A stretch of DNA of 64,000 bases from Leisingera aquaemixtae (GTDB taxonomy: Bacteria; Pseudomonadota; Alphaproteobacteria; Rhodobacterales; Rhodobacteraceae), in NCBI RefSeq assembly GCF_019801145.1, contig NZ_JAHVJQ010000006.1, positions 1 to 64,000 of the forward strand, given 5' to 3'. Positions within the stretch are counted from its first letter, which is position 1, and every line of letters begins with the position of its first letter. Below are positions 27,238-35,982 of the stretch, piece by piece. The notes beneath the pieces were generated by a model that searched no databases, was not told the DNA's origin, and was given only the letters and a program-made list of their open reading frames with translations. The position numbers were made by a program, and so were the translations under genes.

Positions 27238-27253
27238 GGAATCAAGTGATTCC
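27238..27253. promoter_or_regulatory. Palindrome GGAATCA-AG-TGATTCC upstream of ctaC
   Basis: A perfect 7-base inverted repeat with a 2-base centre, 53 bases before the ctaC start. Position and symmetry fit a repressor or activator site; the factor is unknown. Confidence 0.45.
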
Positions 27254-27306
27254 CCTGCATTTCGTGCTGCCGCAGGAACAATGCGATCAACCGATCAGGA
27301 CAGAAC

Positions 27307-28152
27307 ATGAAAAACGCTTTGATGCTTTCGGGCCTTTTCGCCGGCCTTTCGAGCCTTCCAGCCATGGCGCAAGAAGGCCTGAAAACCATTGGTAAGCCGG
27401 TTGACGGCGGGCTGAACTTCCAGCCCGCGGCAACCTCGCTGGCGGACGGCCTGCAGCGGCTGGACTACATGATCCTGGTGATCATCACCGCAATCTGCAT
27501 CTTCGTGGGCGGCCTGCTGCTGTGGGCGATCGTGCGTTTCAACAAGCGCGCCAATCCGACCCCGGCCAAGTTCAGCCACTACACCCCGATCGAGATCGCA
27601 TGGACCGTGATCCCGATCCTGGTGCTGGTGTTCATCGGTTCCTTCTCGCTGCCGCAGCTGTTCGCCCAGCAGGAGATCCCCGAAGGCGACATCAACATCA
27701 AGGTGACCGGCTACCAGTGGTACTGGGGCTATGAGTACACCGACCACGAATTCGGCTTCGAAAGCTTCCTGCTGCCCAAGGACCAGCTGGCTGCAAACGG
27801 CTATGCCGAGGACGAGTACCTGCTGGCCACCGACACCGCCGTTGTCGTGCCCTCGGGCAAGACCATCGTGATGAACGTGACCGCAGCCGACGTGATCCAT
27901 TCCTGGACCATCCCGGCCTTCGGCGTGAAGCAGGATGGCGTTCCGGGCCGTTTGGCACAGCTGTGGTTCAAGGTCGACGAAGGCAAGGAAGGCATCTACT
28001 TCGGCCAGTGCTCCGAGCTGTGCGGCAAGGACCACGCCTACATGCCGATCACCGTCAAGGTCGTGACCCAGGAAGAGTATGACGCCTGGCTGGAAGGCGC
28101 CAAGGAAGAATACGCGGGCATCCCGCAGGCCTACCAAGTGGCTTCCAACTGA
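27307..28152 (+). CDS. ctaC: Cytochrome c oxidase subunit II (aa3-type)
   Basis: A 281-residue subunit that takes electrons from cytochrome c through the binuclear CuA site. It has a signal peptide ([12 protein letters not shown]), two membrane helices (near residues 55-77 and 100-120), and a periplasmic cupredoxin domain. CuA ligands are in [16 protein letters not shown] and [14 protein letters not shown]; the aromatic electron-entry region is YQWYWGYEY. Subunit I (ctaD) is not in the window, as is usual in Rhodobacterales where ctaD is elsewhere. A perfect FNR box and a second palindrome lie upstream. ctaB follows. Confidence 0.97.
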   Translation: MKNALMLSGLFAGLSSLPAMAQEGLKTIGKPVDGGLNFQPAATSLADGLQRLDYMILVIITAICIFVGGLLLWAIVRFNKRANPTPAKFSHYTPIEIAWTVIPILVLVFIGSFSLPQLFAQQEIPEGDINIKVTGYQWYWGYEYTDHEFGFESFLLPKDQLAANGYAEDEYLLATDTAVVVPSGKTIVMNVTAADVIHSWTIPAFGVKQDGVPGRLAQLWFKVDEGKEGIYFGQCSELCGKDHAYMPITVKVVTQEEYDAWLEGAKEEYAGIPQAYQVASN

Positions 28153-28203
28153 TACGCGCAGGTGGGGTGTGAAGACGCTCCATGTGCTACAGTGACAAGA
28201 TCA

Positions 28204-28225
28204 GGGTGCGCAGCGATGCGCACCT
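28204..28225 (+). other. Hairpin between ctaC and ctaB
   Basis: GGTGCGCA and TGCGCACC pair around GCGA in the 94-base gap. There is no T run, so it may stabilise the 3' end of the ctaC message rather than terminate it. Confidence 0.4.
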
Positions 28226-28246
28226 GTTGCCGCCAAAGGACCCAAG

Positions 28247-29188
28247 ATGAGCGACGCAAGCATCAACGCAAGCCGGGCATATGAGGACGAGGCCAGCTTT
28301 GGCGATTACTTCGCCCTGCTGAAACCCCGCGTCATGTCGCTGGTGGTGTTCACCGCTCTGGTGGGGCTTCTGGCTGCGCCGGTACCGGTGCACCCCGTTG
28401 TCGGCTTTTGCGCCATCCTGTTCATTGCTATCGGCGGCGGCGCTTCCGGCGCCCTGAACATGTGGTGGGATGCCGACATCGACAAGGTGATGAAGCGCAC
28501 CAAGTCCCGTCCGATTCCAGCCGGCAAGATCGAACCGGGGGAGGCGCTGGCCTTCGGCCTGGCGCTGTCCGGGCTGTCGGTGATCATGCTGGCGCTGGCT
28601 GCCAATGTCTTTGCCGGCGCGTTTTTGGCCTTTACCATTTTCTTTTACGTGGTGGTCTACACCATGTGGCTTAAGCGGGCGACGCCGCAGAACATCGTGA
28701 TCGGCGGTGCCGCGGGGGCCTTCCCGCCTGTGATCGGCTGGATCGCGGCCACCGGCAGCATGTCGGTTGAGCCCTGGCTGATGTTCCTGCTGACCTTCAT
28801 GTGGACGCCGCCGCATTTCTGGGCGCTGGCACTGTTCATGCGCTCGGATTACGACGACGCGGGCGTGCCGATGCTGACCGTGACCCACGGCCGCCGCGCC
28901 ACCCGGGTGCATATCCTCTTCTACACCGTGCTGCTGGCGGTTCTGGCCGTCGGCACTGCCTTCTCCGGCATCGGCGGGCCGATCTACCTGGCCGCGGCGC
29001 TGGTGATGAACGCGCTGTTCCTGCATGGCGCCTGGAAGATCACCCGCCGCGACGAAGACGATTCCGAGGCGGACAATTTCAAGGTGGAGCGCAGCTTCTT
29101 CAAGCTGTCGCTGCTGTACCTGTTCCTGCATTTCGGCGCCATCTTGGCCGAGGCCCTGCTGAAGCCCTACGGGCTGGGAGGCTGGTAA
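28247..29188 (+). CDS. ctaB: Protoheme IX farnesyltransferase (heme O synthase)
   Basis: A 313-residue UbiA-family membrane enzyme that adds a farnesyl group to heme B, giving heme O for heme A synthesis. The two Asp-rich prenyl-diphosphate sites are NMWWDADIDKVMKRTKSRP (near residue 75) and a second loop FMRSDYDDAG; about nine hydrophobic helices are visible. It is the second gene of the aa3 oxidase operon, and a 54-residue gene starts one base after its stop region. Confidence 0.96.
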   Translation: MSDASINASRAYEDEASFGDYFALLKPRVMSLVVFTALVGLLAAPVPVHPVVGFCAILFIAIGGGASGALNMWWDADIDKVMKRTKSRPIPAGKIEPGEALAFGLALSGLSVIMLALAANVFAGAFLAFTIFFYVVVYTMWLKRATPQNIVIGGAAGAFPPVIGWIAATGSMSVEPWLMFLLTFMWTPPHFWALALFMRSDYDDAGVPMLTVTHGRRATRVHILFYTVLLAVLAVGTAFSGIGGPIYLAAALVMNALFLHGAWKITRRDEDDSEADNFKVERSFFKLSLLYLFLHFGAILAEALLKPYGLGGW

Positions 29189-29189
29189 T

Positions 29190-29354
29190 ATGGCCCTGCG
29201 CAAGGAACACGACGTGCACAAGCGGCGCTCTGGCCTCAACAAGGGGGTCGGCATTTCGCTGGCGGCCTTTGTGGTGCTGATCATGGCGCTGACCATGGTC
29301 AAGGTGACCTCCAACAGCTTCAAGTTCCCCGACGCACAGGGAGAGCAGAACTGA
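29190..29354 (+). CDS. Small single-span membrane protein of the cta operon (54 aa)
   Basis: A 54-residue protein starting MALRKEHDVHKRRSGLNKG, with one membrane helix (VGISLAAFVVLIMALTMVKV) and a short tail ending GEQN. It sits between ctaB and ctaG with essentially no spacing: ATG directly after the ctaB stop, and its TGA overlaps the ctaG ATG (TGATG). Proteins of this size and place are found in other Rhodobacterales cta operons and are usually labelled oxidase assembly proteins. The function is inferred from context; it resembles small cofactors that guide CtaG or the oxidase. Confidence 0.8.
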   Translation: MALRKEHDVHKRRSGLNKGVGISLAAFVVLIMALTMVKVTSNSFKFPDAQGEQN

Positions 29355-29941
29355 TGGCTCTGCAGGGACCCAAGAAGACTGTTGTCCAGCTGGTCGGCGT
29401 TGTCGTCCTGATGGGCGGCCTGTCCTGGGCCTCGGTCCCGTTCTACGACTGGTTCTGCCGTGTCACCGGCTTTGGCGGCGTCACTGGCGTTGCCAGCGCG
29501 GGTTCCGACACCGTCCTGGACCAGACCATCAAGGTCCGCTTCGACGGCTCCAAGCAACGCGGCATGCCGTGGGAGTTCAAGCCGGTCCAGCGCGAGATGG
29601 AGATCAAGCTCGGCGAAACCGGTCTTGCCTTCTATGAGGCCTACAACCCGACCGACCGCCCCGTTGCGGGGCAGGCGTCCTACAACGTGGCGCCTTATCA
29701 GGCCGGCGGTTTCTTTGAGAAAATCGACTGCTTCTGCTTTACCGAGCAGGTGCTTCAGCCCGGGGAGCGGGTGCAGATGCCCGTGACCTTCTACGTCGAC
29801 CCGGAAATCATTGACGACCGGGACGCAAAATACGTGCATACGATCACGCTGTCGTACACGTTCCATGAAATCGATCTGCCCGAGGGCTATGCCGCTCTCG
29901 ACACCGGGGATAACACCGGGGCAGGCGCAACCACGAACTAG
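29354..29941 (+). CDS. ctaG: Cytochrome c oxidase assembly protein CtaG/Cox11
   Basis: A 195-residue copper chaperone that delivers CuB to oxidase subunit I. One N-terminal membrane helix (VVQLVGVVVLMGGLSWASV) precedes VPFYDWFCRVTGFGG, and the copper-binding CFCF motif is in FEKIDCFCFTEQVL (near residue 123). The C-terminal beta fold contains VDPEIIDDRDAKYVHTITLS. Its ATG overlaps the stop of the small upstream gene, so translation is coupled. ctaE follows after 23 bases. Confidence 0.96.
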   Translation: MALQGPKKTVVQLVGVVVLMGGLSWASVPFYDWFCRVTGFGGVTGVASAGSDTVLDQTIKVRFDGSKQRGMPWEFKPVQREMEIKLGETGLAFYEAYNPTDRPVAGQASYNVAPYQAGGFFEKIDCFCFTEQVLQPGERVQMPVTFYVDPEIIDDRDAKYVHTITLSYTFHEIDLPEGYAALDTGDNTGAGATTN

Positions 29942-29964
29942 GCCGCTAGGTGAGGGACACTTAA

Positions 29965-30774
29965 ATGGCGCACGCTAAAAATCACGATTATCACATTCTG
30001 CCGCCGTCGATCTGGCCGCTGGCTGCCGCTGTGGGCACCTTCGTCATGCTGGTTGGCGCGGTGTTCTGGATGAAGGGCATGACCGCCTGGGCCTTCTGGA
30101 TCGGCTTTGTCGCGGTTCTCTACTCGGCCTTCGCCTGGTGGTCGGAAGTTGTTGCCGAAAGCAAGGTCGGCGACCACACCCCGGTTGTCCGCATCGGCCT
30201 GCGCTACGGCTTCATCCTGTTCGTGATGTCCGAAGTCATGTTCTTCTTCGCCTGGTTCTGGTCGTTCTTCAAACACGCCATGTACCCGATGGAGACCTAT
30301 ATCGGCACCGAGTATGTGGCGCCGGACATCGTGCCGGTCGACCCGTTCCACCTGCCGCTGATCAACACCCTGATCCTGCTGCTGTCCGGCTGCGCCGTGA
30401 CCTGGGCGCACCACGCGCTGGTGCACAACAACGACCGCAAGGCGCTGGTGCAGGGCCTGGCCATCGGTATCGTTCTGGGCATCGCCTTCACCGCGCTGCA
30501 GGGCTATGAATACGCTCACCTGCTGCACGAAGGCTGGCAGTTCGGCGGCGACGAGTTCTACTCGAACTTCTTCATGGCCACCGGCTTCCACGGCTTCCAC
30601 GTGATCATCGGGACCATCTTCCTGACCGTCTGCCTGGTCCGTGCCATGCGCGGCGACTTTACCCCGGAACAGCACGTCGGGTTCGAGGCGGCTGCCTGGT
30701 ACTGGCACTTCGTGGACGTCGTCTGGCTGTTCCTGTTCTTCGCCGTCTACATCTGGGGCACCTCCGGGCTGTAA
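29965..30774 (+). CDS. ctaE: Cytochrome c oxidase subunit III
   Basis: A 269-residue seven-helix subunit of the aa3 oxidase. Recognisable stretches are [69 protein letters not shown] and the C-terminal [18 protein letters not shown]. It binds lipid and stabilises proton uptake in subunit I. It is the last gene of the cta operon: a strong terminator follows 75 bases later. Confidence 0.97.
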   Translation: MAHAKNHDYHILPPSIWPLAAAVGTFVMLVGAVFWMKGMTAWAFWIGFVAVLYSAFAWWSEVVAESKVGDHTPVVRIGLRYGFILFVMSEVMFFFAWFWSFFKHAMYPMETYIGTEYVAPDIVPVDPFHLPLINTLILLLSGCAVTWAHHALVHNNDRKALVQGLAIGIVLGIAFTALQGYEYAHLLHEGWQFGGDEFYSNFFMATGFHGFHVIIGTIFLTVCLVRAMRGDFTPEQHVGFEAAAWYWHFVDVVWLFLFFAVYIWGTSGL

Positions 30775-30848
30775 CAGGCGGCCTGTAATGGGCGGTTTGT
30801 AACGGTTACATGTTTGCGGTTGATTATCCGCAGGCATGAGGCCACACA

Positions 30849-30887
30849 CGGGGCGCGCAAGGGACACCTTGCGCGCCCCGAGTTTTT
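30849..30887 (+). terminator. Strong terminator after ctaE
   Basis: A 14-bp perfect stem: CGGGGCGCGCAAGG (30849-30862) pairs with 30867-30880 around a GACA loop, then AGTTTTTG. It separates the structural cta genes from surf1, which starts only 18 bases further on. Confidence 0.88.
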
Positions 30888-30904
30888 GAAGCGGAGCGGC
30901 AGAA

Positions 30905-31573
30905 ATGCGGCGTGTCATCTTCCTGTTGATCATCAGCGGCGCGGGCCTGGCTGTGCTGATCGGACTGGGCAGCTGGCAGCTGCAGCGCAAGGCTTGGAAG
31001 GAAGACATCCTGGAGACCATCGCGGAGCGCATTGCAGGCGAGGCCGCTGAAATGCTGCCGGAAACGCCGGACCCGGAAACGGACAAATACCGCCCGGTCC
31101 GCTTGAAGGGTGAGATCGGCGCGGCGGAGCTGCATGTCCTCACCTCGATCAAGGATATCGGTCCCGGCTACCGTGTGATTTCTCCGTTCACTTTGGAGGA
31201 CGGCCGCCGGATCCTGATCGACCGCGGCTTTGTCCCGGTGAAGGAAAAGCAGGCCGCGCGCCTGTCCGGCCCCGCCGCTATCGAAGGCAACATTCACTGG
31301 CCGCAGGAAACCGACAGCTACACGCCCGCGCCGGATCTGGCAGGCAACATCTGGTATGCCCGCGACACCGGACAGATGGCCGCGCAGCTGGGCTCTGAGC
31401 CCGTGATGATTGTCCTGCGCGCGAGCCCGGAAGGGGAGGCAGGCCTGCGTCCGGTTCCGGTTTCCACCACCGGCATTCCCAATGACCACTTGCAATATGC
31501 GATCACCTGGTTTTCGCTGGCCCTGATCTGGGCGGCGATGACCATCTACTTCCTGCGGCGCAGCCGCCCTTGA
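30905..31573 (+). CDS. SURF1 family cytochrome oxidase assembly protein
   Basis: A 222-residue SURF1/Shy1 protein. It has an N-terminal membrane helix (VIFLLIISGAGLAVLIGLG), the conserved GSWQLQRKAWK directly after it, a periplasmic domain with ILIDRGFVPVKEKQ, and a C-terminal helix in HLQYAITWFSLALIWAAMT. SURF1 helps insert heme a into oxidase subunit I. The gene follows the cta operon terminator, so its expression relies on read-through or a promoter within the ctaE-surf1 gap. thrC starts 19 bases downstream. Confidence 0.93.
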   Translation: MRRVIFLLIISGAGLAVLIGLGSWQLQRKAWKEDILETIAERIAGEAAEMLPETPDPETDKYRPVRLKGEIGAAELHVLTSIKDIGPGYRVISPFTLEDGRRILIDRGFVPVKEKQAARLSGPAAIEGNIHWPQETDSYTPAPDLAGNIWYARDTGQMAAQLGSEPVMIVLRASPEGEAGLRPVPVSTTGIPNDHLQYAITWFSLALIWAAMTIYFLRRSRP

Positions 31574-31592
31574 ACCTGAAGAGCTGAAGGCG

Positions 31593-32981
31593 ATGAAATA
31601 TATCTCGACCCGGGGCCAAGCGCCCGAGCTGACCTTTGAAGACGCGATGCTGACCGGCCTGGCCCGCGATGGCGGCCTCTATGTGCCCGCGGAAATTCCG
31701 CAGATGTCGCATGACGACATCGCGGCGCTGGCGGGCCTTTCGTATGAGGAAACCGCCTTCCGCGTGATGCGCCCCTTCCTGGGCGACTGTTTCACTGACG
31801 AGGAATTCCGCGGCATCATCTCCCGCGCCTACGAGGGTTTCGGCCACGCCGCCCGTGCGCCGCTGAAGCAGCTGGCGCCGAACCATTTCCTGCTGGAGCT
31901 GTTCCACGGCCCGACGTTGGCGTTCAAGGATTTCGCCATGCAGCTGATCGGCCAGCTGTTCCAGGCCGCCCTGGAGCGCCGCGGCGACCGGGTGACCATT
32001 GCGGGCGCCACCTCCGGCGATACCGGTTCTGCCGCCATGGAAGCCTTCCGCGGCCTCAGCAATGTGGATGTGTTCATCCTCTACCCGCATGGCCGTGTCT
32101 CTGAGGTGCAGCGCCGCCAGATGACCACACCGCAGGACGCCAATGTGCATGCGCTGGCCGTGGATGGCGACTTTGATGACTGCCAGGCGCGTGTGAAGGA
32201 CATGTTCAACGACTTCGACTTCCGCGACGGCGTGAAGCTGGCGGGTGTGAACTCGATCAACATCGCGCGGGTGCTGGCGCAGGTGGTTTATTACTTCTCC
32301 TCCGCCGTGTCGCTCGGTGCGCCGCAGCGCAAGGTGAGCTTTACCGTGCCGACCGGCAATTTCGGCGACATCTTTGCGGGCTTCATCGCCAAGCAGATGG
32401 GCCTGCCGATCGACCAGCTGGTGGTCGCCACCAACCAGAACGACATCTTGCACCGCTGCCTGTCGGGGCAGGGGTACTACAAGGGCGAAACCCAGCCCTC
32501 GATCTCTCCCTCGATGGACATTCAGGTCTCGTCGAACTTCGAGCGCGCGCTGTTCTATGCCTATGGCAAGGACAGCAAAGCCATCGCCCAGCTGATGGAT
32601 GAGCTGAAGAACGGCGGTTTTGACGTGTCGCAAGGCGCGATGCAGGCGCTGGCGGAAAATTACGTCTCCGGCCGCACCTCCGAGGCGGAAACCCTGGCGA
32701 CCATCAAGTCCGAGCTGGCAGCCTCGGGCGAGCTGCTGTGTCCGCATGGTGCGGTTGGCGTGAAGGTCGCCAATGAGCATCGCAGCGCAGAGGTGCCGAT
32801 GATCACGCTGGCCACGGCGCACCCGGCGAAATTCCCTGCGGCTGTGGAAGAGGCCAGCGGCATTCATCCGCCCTTGCCTGCGCGCATGGCAGACCTGTAT
32901 GAGAGGCCGGAACGGGTCACCCGGATCGCCAACGATCTGGCTGCCCTCGAGGATCACATCAGAAAGAACATCGCGAATTGA
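31593..32981 (+). CDS. thrC: Threonine synthase
   Basis: A 462-residue PLP enzyme that converts O-phosphohomoserine to threonine. The PLP lysine lies in HGPTLAFKDFAMQLIG (near residue 112); GATSGDTGSAAMEAF binds the phosphate, and VPTGNFGDIFAGFIAKQMG is the cofactor loop. Length and the N-terminal MKYISTRGQAPELTFEDAML match the long (type I) bacterial/fungal group. Its stop codon overlaps the TTG start of the M16 peptidase gene, so the two are translationally coupled. Confidence 0.96.
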   Translation: MKYISTRGQAPELTFEDAMLTGLARDGGLYVPAEIPQMSHDDIAALAGLSYEETAFRVMRPFLGDCFTDEEFRGIISRAYEGFGHAARAPLKQLAPNHFLLELFHGPTLAFKDFAMQLIGQLFQAALERRGDRVTIAGATSGDTGSAAMEAFRGLSNVDVFILYPHGRVSEVQRRQMTTPQDANVHALAVDGDFDDCQARVKDMFNDFDFRDGVKLAGVNSINIARVLAQVVYYFSSAVSLGAPQRKVSFTVPTGNFGDIFAGFIAKQMGLPIDQLVVATNQNDILHRCLSGQGYYKGETQPSISPSMDIQVSSNFERALFYAYGKDSKAIAQLMDELKNGGFDVSQGAMQALAENYVSGRTSEAETLATIKSELAASGELLCPHGAVGVKVANEHRSAEVPMITLATAHPAKFPAAVEEASGIHPPLPARMADLYERPERVTRIANDLAALEDHIRKNIAN

Positions 32982-34240
32982 CAGTTCAGCAGCACACACT
33001 CGCCAACGGGTTCCGTATCGTCTCCGAGCATATGCCGGGTCTGGAATCCGCGGCGGTCGGGATCTGGGTGACAGCGGGCGGCCGCCACGAGCGGCTTGAA
33101 CAGAACGGCATCGCCCATTTCCTGGAGCACATGGCCTTCAAGGGCACCAAGACCCGCACGGCCCTGCAGATCGCCGAAGAGATCGAGGATGTGGGCGGTT
33201 ACATAAACGCCTACACCTCGCGCGAGGTGACGGCCTATTACGCCCGTGTGCTCAAGGGCGACGTGCCGCTGGCGGTGGATGTGATCGGGGACATTCTGCT
33301 GAACCCCGTGTTCGACCAGCGCGAAATCGAGGTTGAGCGCGGGGTGATCCTGCAGGAGATCGGCCAGTCGCTGGACACGCCGGATGACGTGATCTTTGAC
33401 TGGCTGCAGGAGGAAAGCTACCGTGGCCAGCCGTTGGGCCGGACCATCCTTGGCCCGGCGGAGCGTGTCCGTGCGTTCTCGCGCGAGGATCTGGAAGGCT
33501 TTGTTGCCGAGCATTACGGCCCGGGCCAGATGATCCTGGCGGCGGCGGGCGGCGTCGACCACGATGCGCTGGTCAAACTGGCGGAGCAGCTGTTTGGCCA
33601 TATGGAGGCCAAGCCGGACTTCACAGCCGAGGGCGCGACATTCACCGGCGGCGAGGCGCGGCAGGTGAAGGACCTGGAGCAGGCGCATTTCGCGCTGGCC
33701 TTCGAAGGCCCGGGGTACCGCGACCAGTCGATGTACACCGCGCAGATCTATGCCAGCGCGCTTGGCGGCGGCATGTCCTCGCGGCTGTTCCAGGAGGTGC
33801 GGGAGAAGCGCGGCCTCTGCTACACGATCTTTTCGCAGGCGGGCTCTTACGCCGATACCGGCTCGATGACGGTCTACGCGGGCACCTCCGGTGAACAGCT
33901 GGAAGAACTTGCAGGCATCACCATCGACGAGATGAAGCGCGCCGCCGACGACATGAGCGACGCCGAGGTCGAACGCGCCCGCGCCCAGATGAAGGCCGGG
34001 ATGCTGATGGGGCTGGAAAGCCCCTCGAACCGGGCGGAGCGGCTGGCGAGGCTGGTGCAGATCTGGGGCAAGGTGCCGTCGCTGGAGCGCACGGTGGAAC
34101 GCATCAATGCAGTGACCACCCAGGACGTGCGCGGCTTGGCTGAGATCATGGCGGTATCGGCGCCTGCGGCGCTGGCGCTTTATGGCCCGGTGGCGGACGC
34201 CCCGGCGCTGGAGAGGCTGCAGGAGAGGCGCGCCGCCTGA
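32978..34240 (+). CDS. M16 family zinc peptidase (mitochondrial processing peptidase-like)
   Basis: A 420-residue pitrilysin-family peptidase. The inverted zinc motif HFLEHMAFKGT (near residue 45) is intact, with YTSREVTAYYARVL and the downstream EVERGVILQEI containing the further Glu ligands. A second, inactive-type half has the loop GGGMSSRLFQEVREKRGLCY. The start is TTG at 32978, overlapping the thrC stop; the next ATG would remove the first conserved strand (TLANGFRIVSEHMPGLESA). Substrate is unknown. In alphaproteobacteria this gene is commonly next to thrC. Confidence 0.92.
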   Translation: MTVQQHTLANGFRIVSEHMPGLESAAVGIWVTAGGRHERLEQNGIAHFLEHMAFKGTKTRTALQIAEEIEDVGGYINAYTSREVTAYYARVLKGDVPLAVDVIGDILLNPVFDQREIEVERGVILQEIGQSLDTPDDVIFDWLQEESYRGQPLGRTILGPAERVRAFSREDLEGFVAEHYGPGQMILAAAGGVDHDALVKLAEQLFGHMEAKPDFTAEGATFTGGEARQVKDLEQAHFALAFEGPGYRDQSMYTAQIYASALGGGMSSRLFQEVREKRGLCYTIFSQAGSYADTGSMTVYAGTSGEQLEELAGITIDEMKRAADDMSDAEVERARAQMKAGMLMGLESPSNRAERLARLVQIWGKVPSLERTVERINAVTTQDVRGLAEIMAVSAPAALALYGPVADAPALERLQERRAA

Positions 34241-34830
34241 TGCTGCTCACCCGCCGCAAGGTCCGCATCGAAACCGAGCGCCTGACCCTCAGGCCGCCGG
34301 TGCATGCGGATTTTCACGGCTGGGCGGCACTCCGGCTGCAAAGCCAGCCCTATCTGACACCGTGGGAGCCGAGCTGGGCGGCGGATCACCTCAGCCGCAA
34401 AAGCTTTACCAACCGGGTCTACTGGGCGCGCCGCTCGGTGTCCGGCGGCACCGCGCTGCCGCTGTTCCTGGTGCGCCGGTCCGATCAAGTTCTGGTGGGG
34501 GCGATCACGCTGGACAATATCCGCCGCGGCCCGGCGCAGGCGGGCACGCTGGGGTACTGGACCGGGCTGCCGTTCGCGCGCCAGGGCTACATGCGCGAAG
34601 CGATCGGCGCGGTGGTGCATCATGCCTTCACCAAGCTGGACCTGAGCCGGATCGAGGCCGCCTGCCTGCCGGAAAACCAGGCGTCGCGCGGATTGCTGGA
34701 GAAATCCGGCTTCAAATATGAGGGCGTTGCCCAGTCCTATCTGCAGATCAACGGCCGCTGGCGCACCCATGTGCTTTATGCCTCCCTGCGCCACGACCGC
34801 CGCGGCAAGACGCTGGCGGGGCAGGCCTAG
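34240..34830 (+). CDS. RimJ-type GNAT N-acetyltransferase
   Basis: A 196-residue acetyl-CoA-dependent acetyltransferase of the RimJ/RimL group, which acetylates ribosomal protein N-termini or other amines. Landmarks are IETERLTLRPPVHADF at the N-terminus, GAITLDNIRRG, TLGYWTGLPFARQGYMREAI (CoA loop, near residue 105) and IEAACLPENQASRGLLEKSG. ATG overlaps the stop of the peptidase gene (TGATG), making a thrC-M16-rimJ coupled set. The true substrate is not evident. Confidence 0.85.
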   Translation: MLLTRRKVRIETERLTLRPPVHADFHGWAALRLQSQPYLTPWEPSWAADHLSRKSFTNRVYWARRSVSGGTALPLFLVRRSDQVLVGAITLDNIRRGPAQAGTLGYWTGLPFARQGYMREAIGAVVHHAFTKLDLSRIEAACLPENQASRGLLEKSGFKYEGVAQSYLQINGRWRTHVLYASLRHDRRGKTLAGQA

Positions 34831-34859
34831 CCGGCGCTGCCGCCGCAGAACGGGGAGAA

Positions 34860-34932
34860 CTCCCGCCCGTCGCTGCCGCATTGAAAATGCAGCGCTCCCG
34901 TTGGGCCAGGCGCCGCACATGCGGCGCGGCGC
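34860..34932 (+). repeat. Extragenic palindromic element, copy B (after the rimJ-like gene)
   Basis: Read in the direction of the upstream gene: CTCCCGCC, hairpin CGCTGCCGCATTG/AAAATGCAGCG, CCCGTTGGG (34897-34905), then GGCGCCGCACATGCGGCGC. It starts 29 bases after the stop codon. No coding sequence is supported in the 286-base gap it lies in. Confidence 0.7.
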
Positions 34933-35116
34933 AAGAAGGCCTTGCGGCAGGAGAAACCAAGAGACCCATGCGCCAGCCGCGCCGGGCCGCAGGCCCCGCG
35001 CCACGCCCAACTGCGATGCAGAATGTTCACTTCTGCCGGAGCAGGCGGGAGCGCCTCGCCCTGAATTTTCAGTGAACAGGGCTGACAACACCGGATTGCG
35101 CCCTAGAACCTGCCTC

Positions 35117-35941
35117 ATGCGCGGTCACATCAGCCTTCTTTGCCTGATCCTCTGCACCAGTGCCATGCAGGCGCAGGAGCGGCGGCAAAGCCATTGCATT
35201 GCGCTGGCACAGTCTGCACCGGGACTGGCCTACCTGCAGCAGGCTAGCTGGCAGGACCCGGTTGCAGCGGACAGCGTGCATATCCGCTACATCGCCCATG
35301 CCTCTTTTCTGCTGCGCACCGAAGGCGGGCTGAATGTGGTCACCGATTTCACGGGCTTCACCGGCGCTGCGCCGCTGATCCCGGATGTGGTCACCATGAA
35401 CCACGCCCATGAGACCCATTGGACTGCCCATCCCGACCCGGCCATCCCGCATGTGCTGGAGGGGTGGGGGCCGTTTGGTGCGGGCATCGACCATCACCTT
35501 GACCTAGGCGAGATGCTGATCCGCAATGTGCCCACAGACATCCGCAACATGTTCGGCGGGGTCGAGGAACGCGGTAATTCGATCTTTGTCTTCGAGGCCG
35601 CGGGCCTGTGCATCGGCCATCTGGGCCACTTGCATCATGTGCCGACACCAGAGCAATATGCAGCGCTTGGGCGGCTCGACGTGGTGATGGCGGCGGTGGA
35701 CGGCGGTATCACCCTGCCGCTTGATCAGATGCTGGAGGTGCTGGGGCGGCTGCGGTCCTCGGTTATCATCCCGATGCACTGGTTCAGCGACTACTCGCTG
35801 GAGCGTTTCCTGGCCAAGATCGGCCCGGAATTTGATGTGGTGGATGAGGGCAACAGCGAGTTGTCGGTGTCCCTGCGCAGCCTGCCGGGCCGCCCGACCA
35901 TTCATGTGCTGCGGCCCAAGTACCTTTTGGAAGAAGAGTAA
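35117..35941 (+). CDS. Secreted MBL-fold hydrolase-like protein
   Basis: A 274-residue protein with a signal peptide (GHISLLCLILCTSAMQAQ) and a metallo-beta-lactamase-like fold similar to the UlaG/beta-lactamase_2 group: IRYIAHASFLLRTEGGLNVV, TDFTGFTG, VVTMNHAHETHWTAHPD, CIGHLGHLHHVPTPEQ, and SSVIIPMHWFSDYSLERF. In the usual HxHxDH motif the Asp is Thr here (HAHETH), so metal binding at one site may differ. It probably acts in the periplasm. The open frame extends far upstream, but ATG at 35117 begins the signal peptide. Substrate unknown. Confidence 0.78.
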   Translation: MRGHISLLCLILCTSAMQAQERRQSHCIALAQSAPGLAYLQQASWQDPVAADSVHIRYIAHASFLLRTEGGLNVVTDFTGFTGAAPLIPDVVTMNHAHETHWTAHPDPAIPHVLEGWGPFGAGIDHHLDLGEMLIRNVPTDIRNMFGGVEERGNSIFVFEAAGLCIGHLGHLHHVPTPEQYAALGRLDVVMAAVDGGITLPLDQMLEVLGRLRSSVIIPMHWFSDYSLERFLAKIGPEFDVVDEGNSELSVSLRSLPGRPTIHVLRPKYLLEEE

Positions 35942-35982
35942 GTTGGCTTGCCAGCCGCAGGGCCTTGCGGCATGGATAAGGC

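Noticed and set aside
28187-29866. 559-residue minus-strand frame over ctaB and ctaG
   Set aside because: Antisense to conserved oxidase genes and shows no protein family features.
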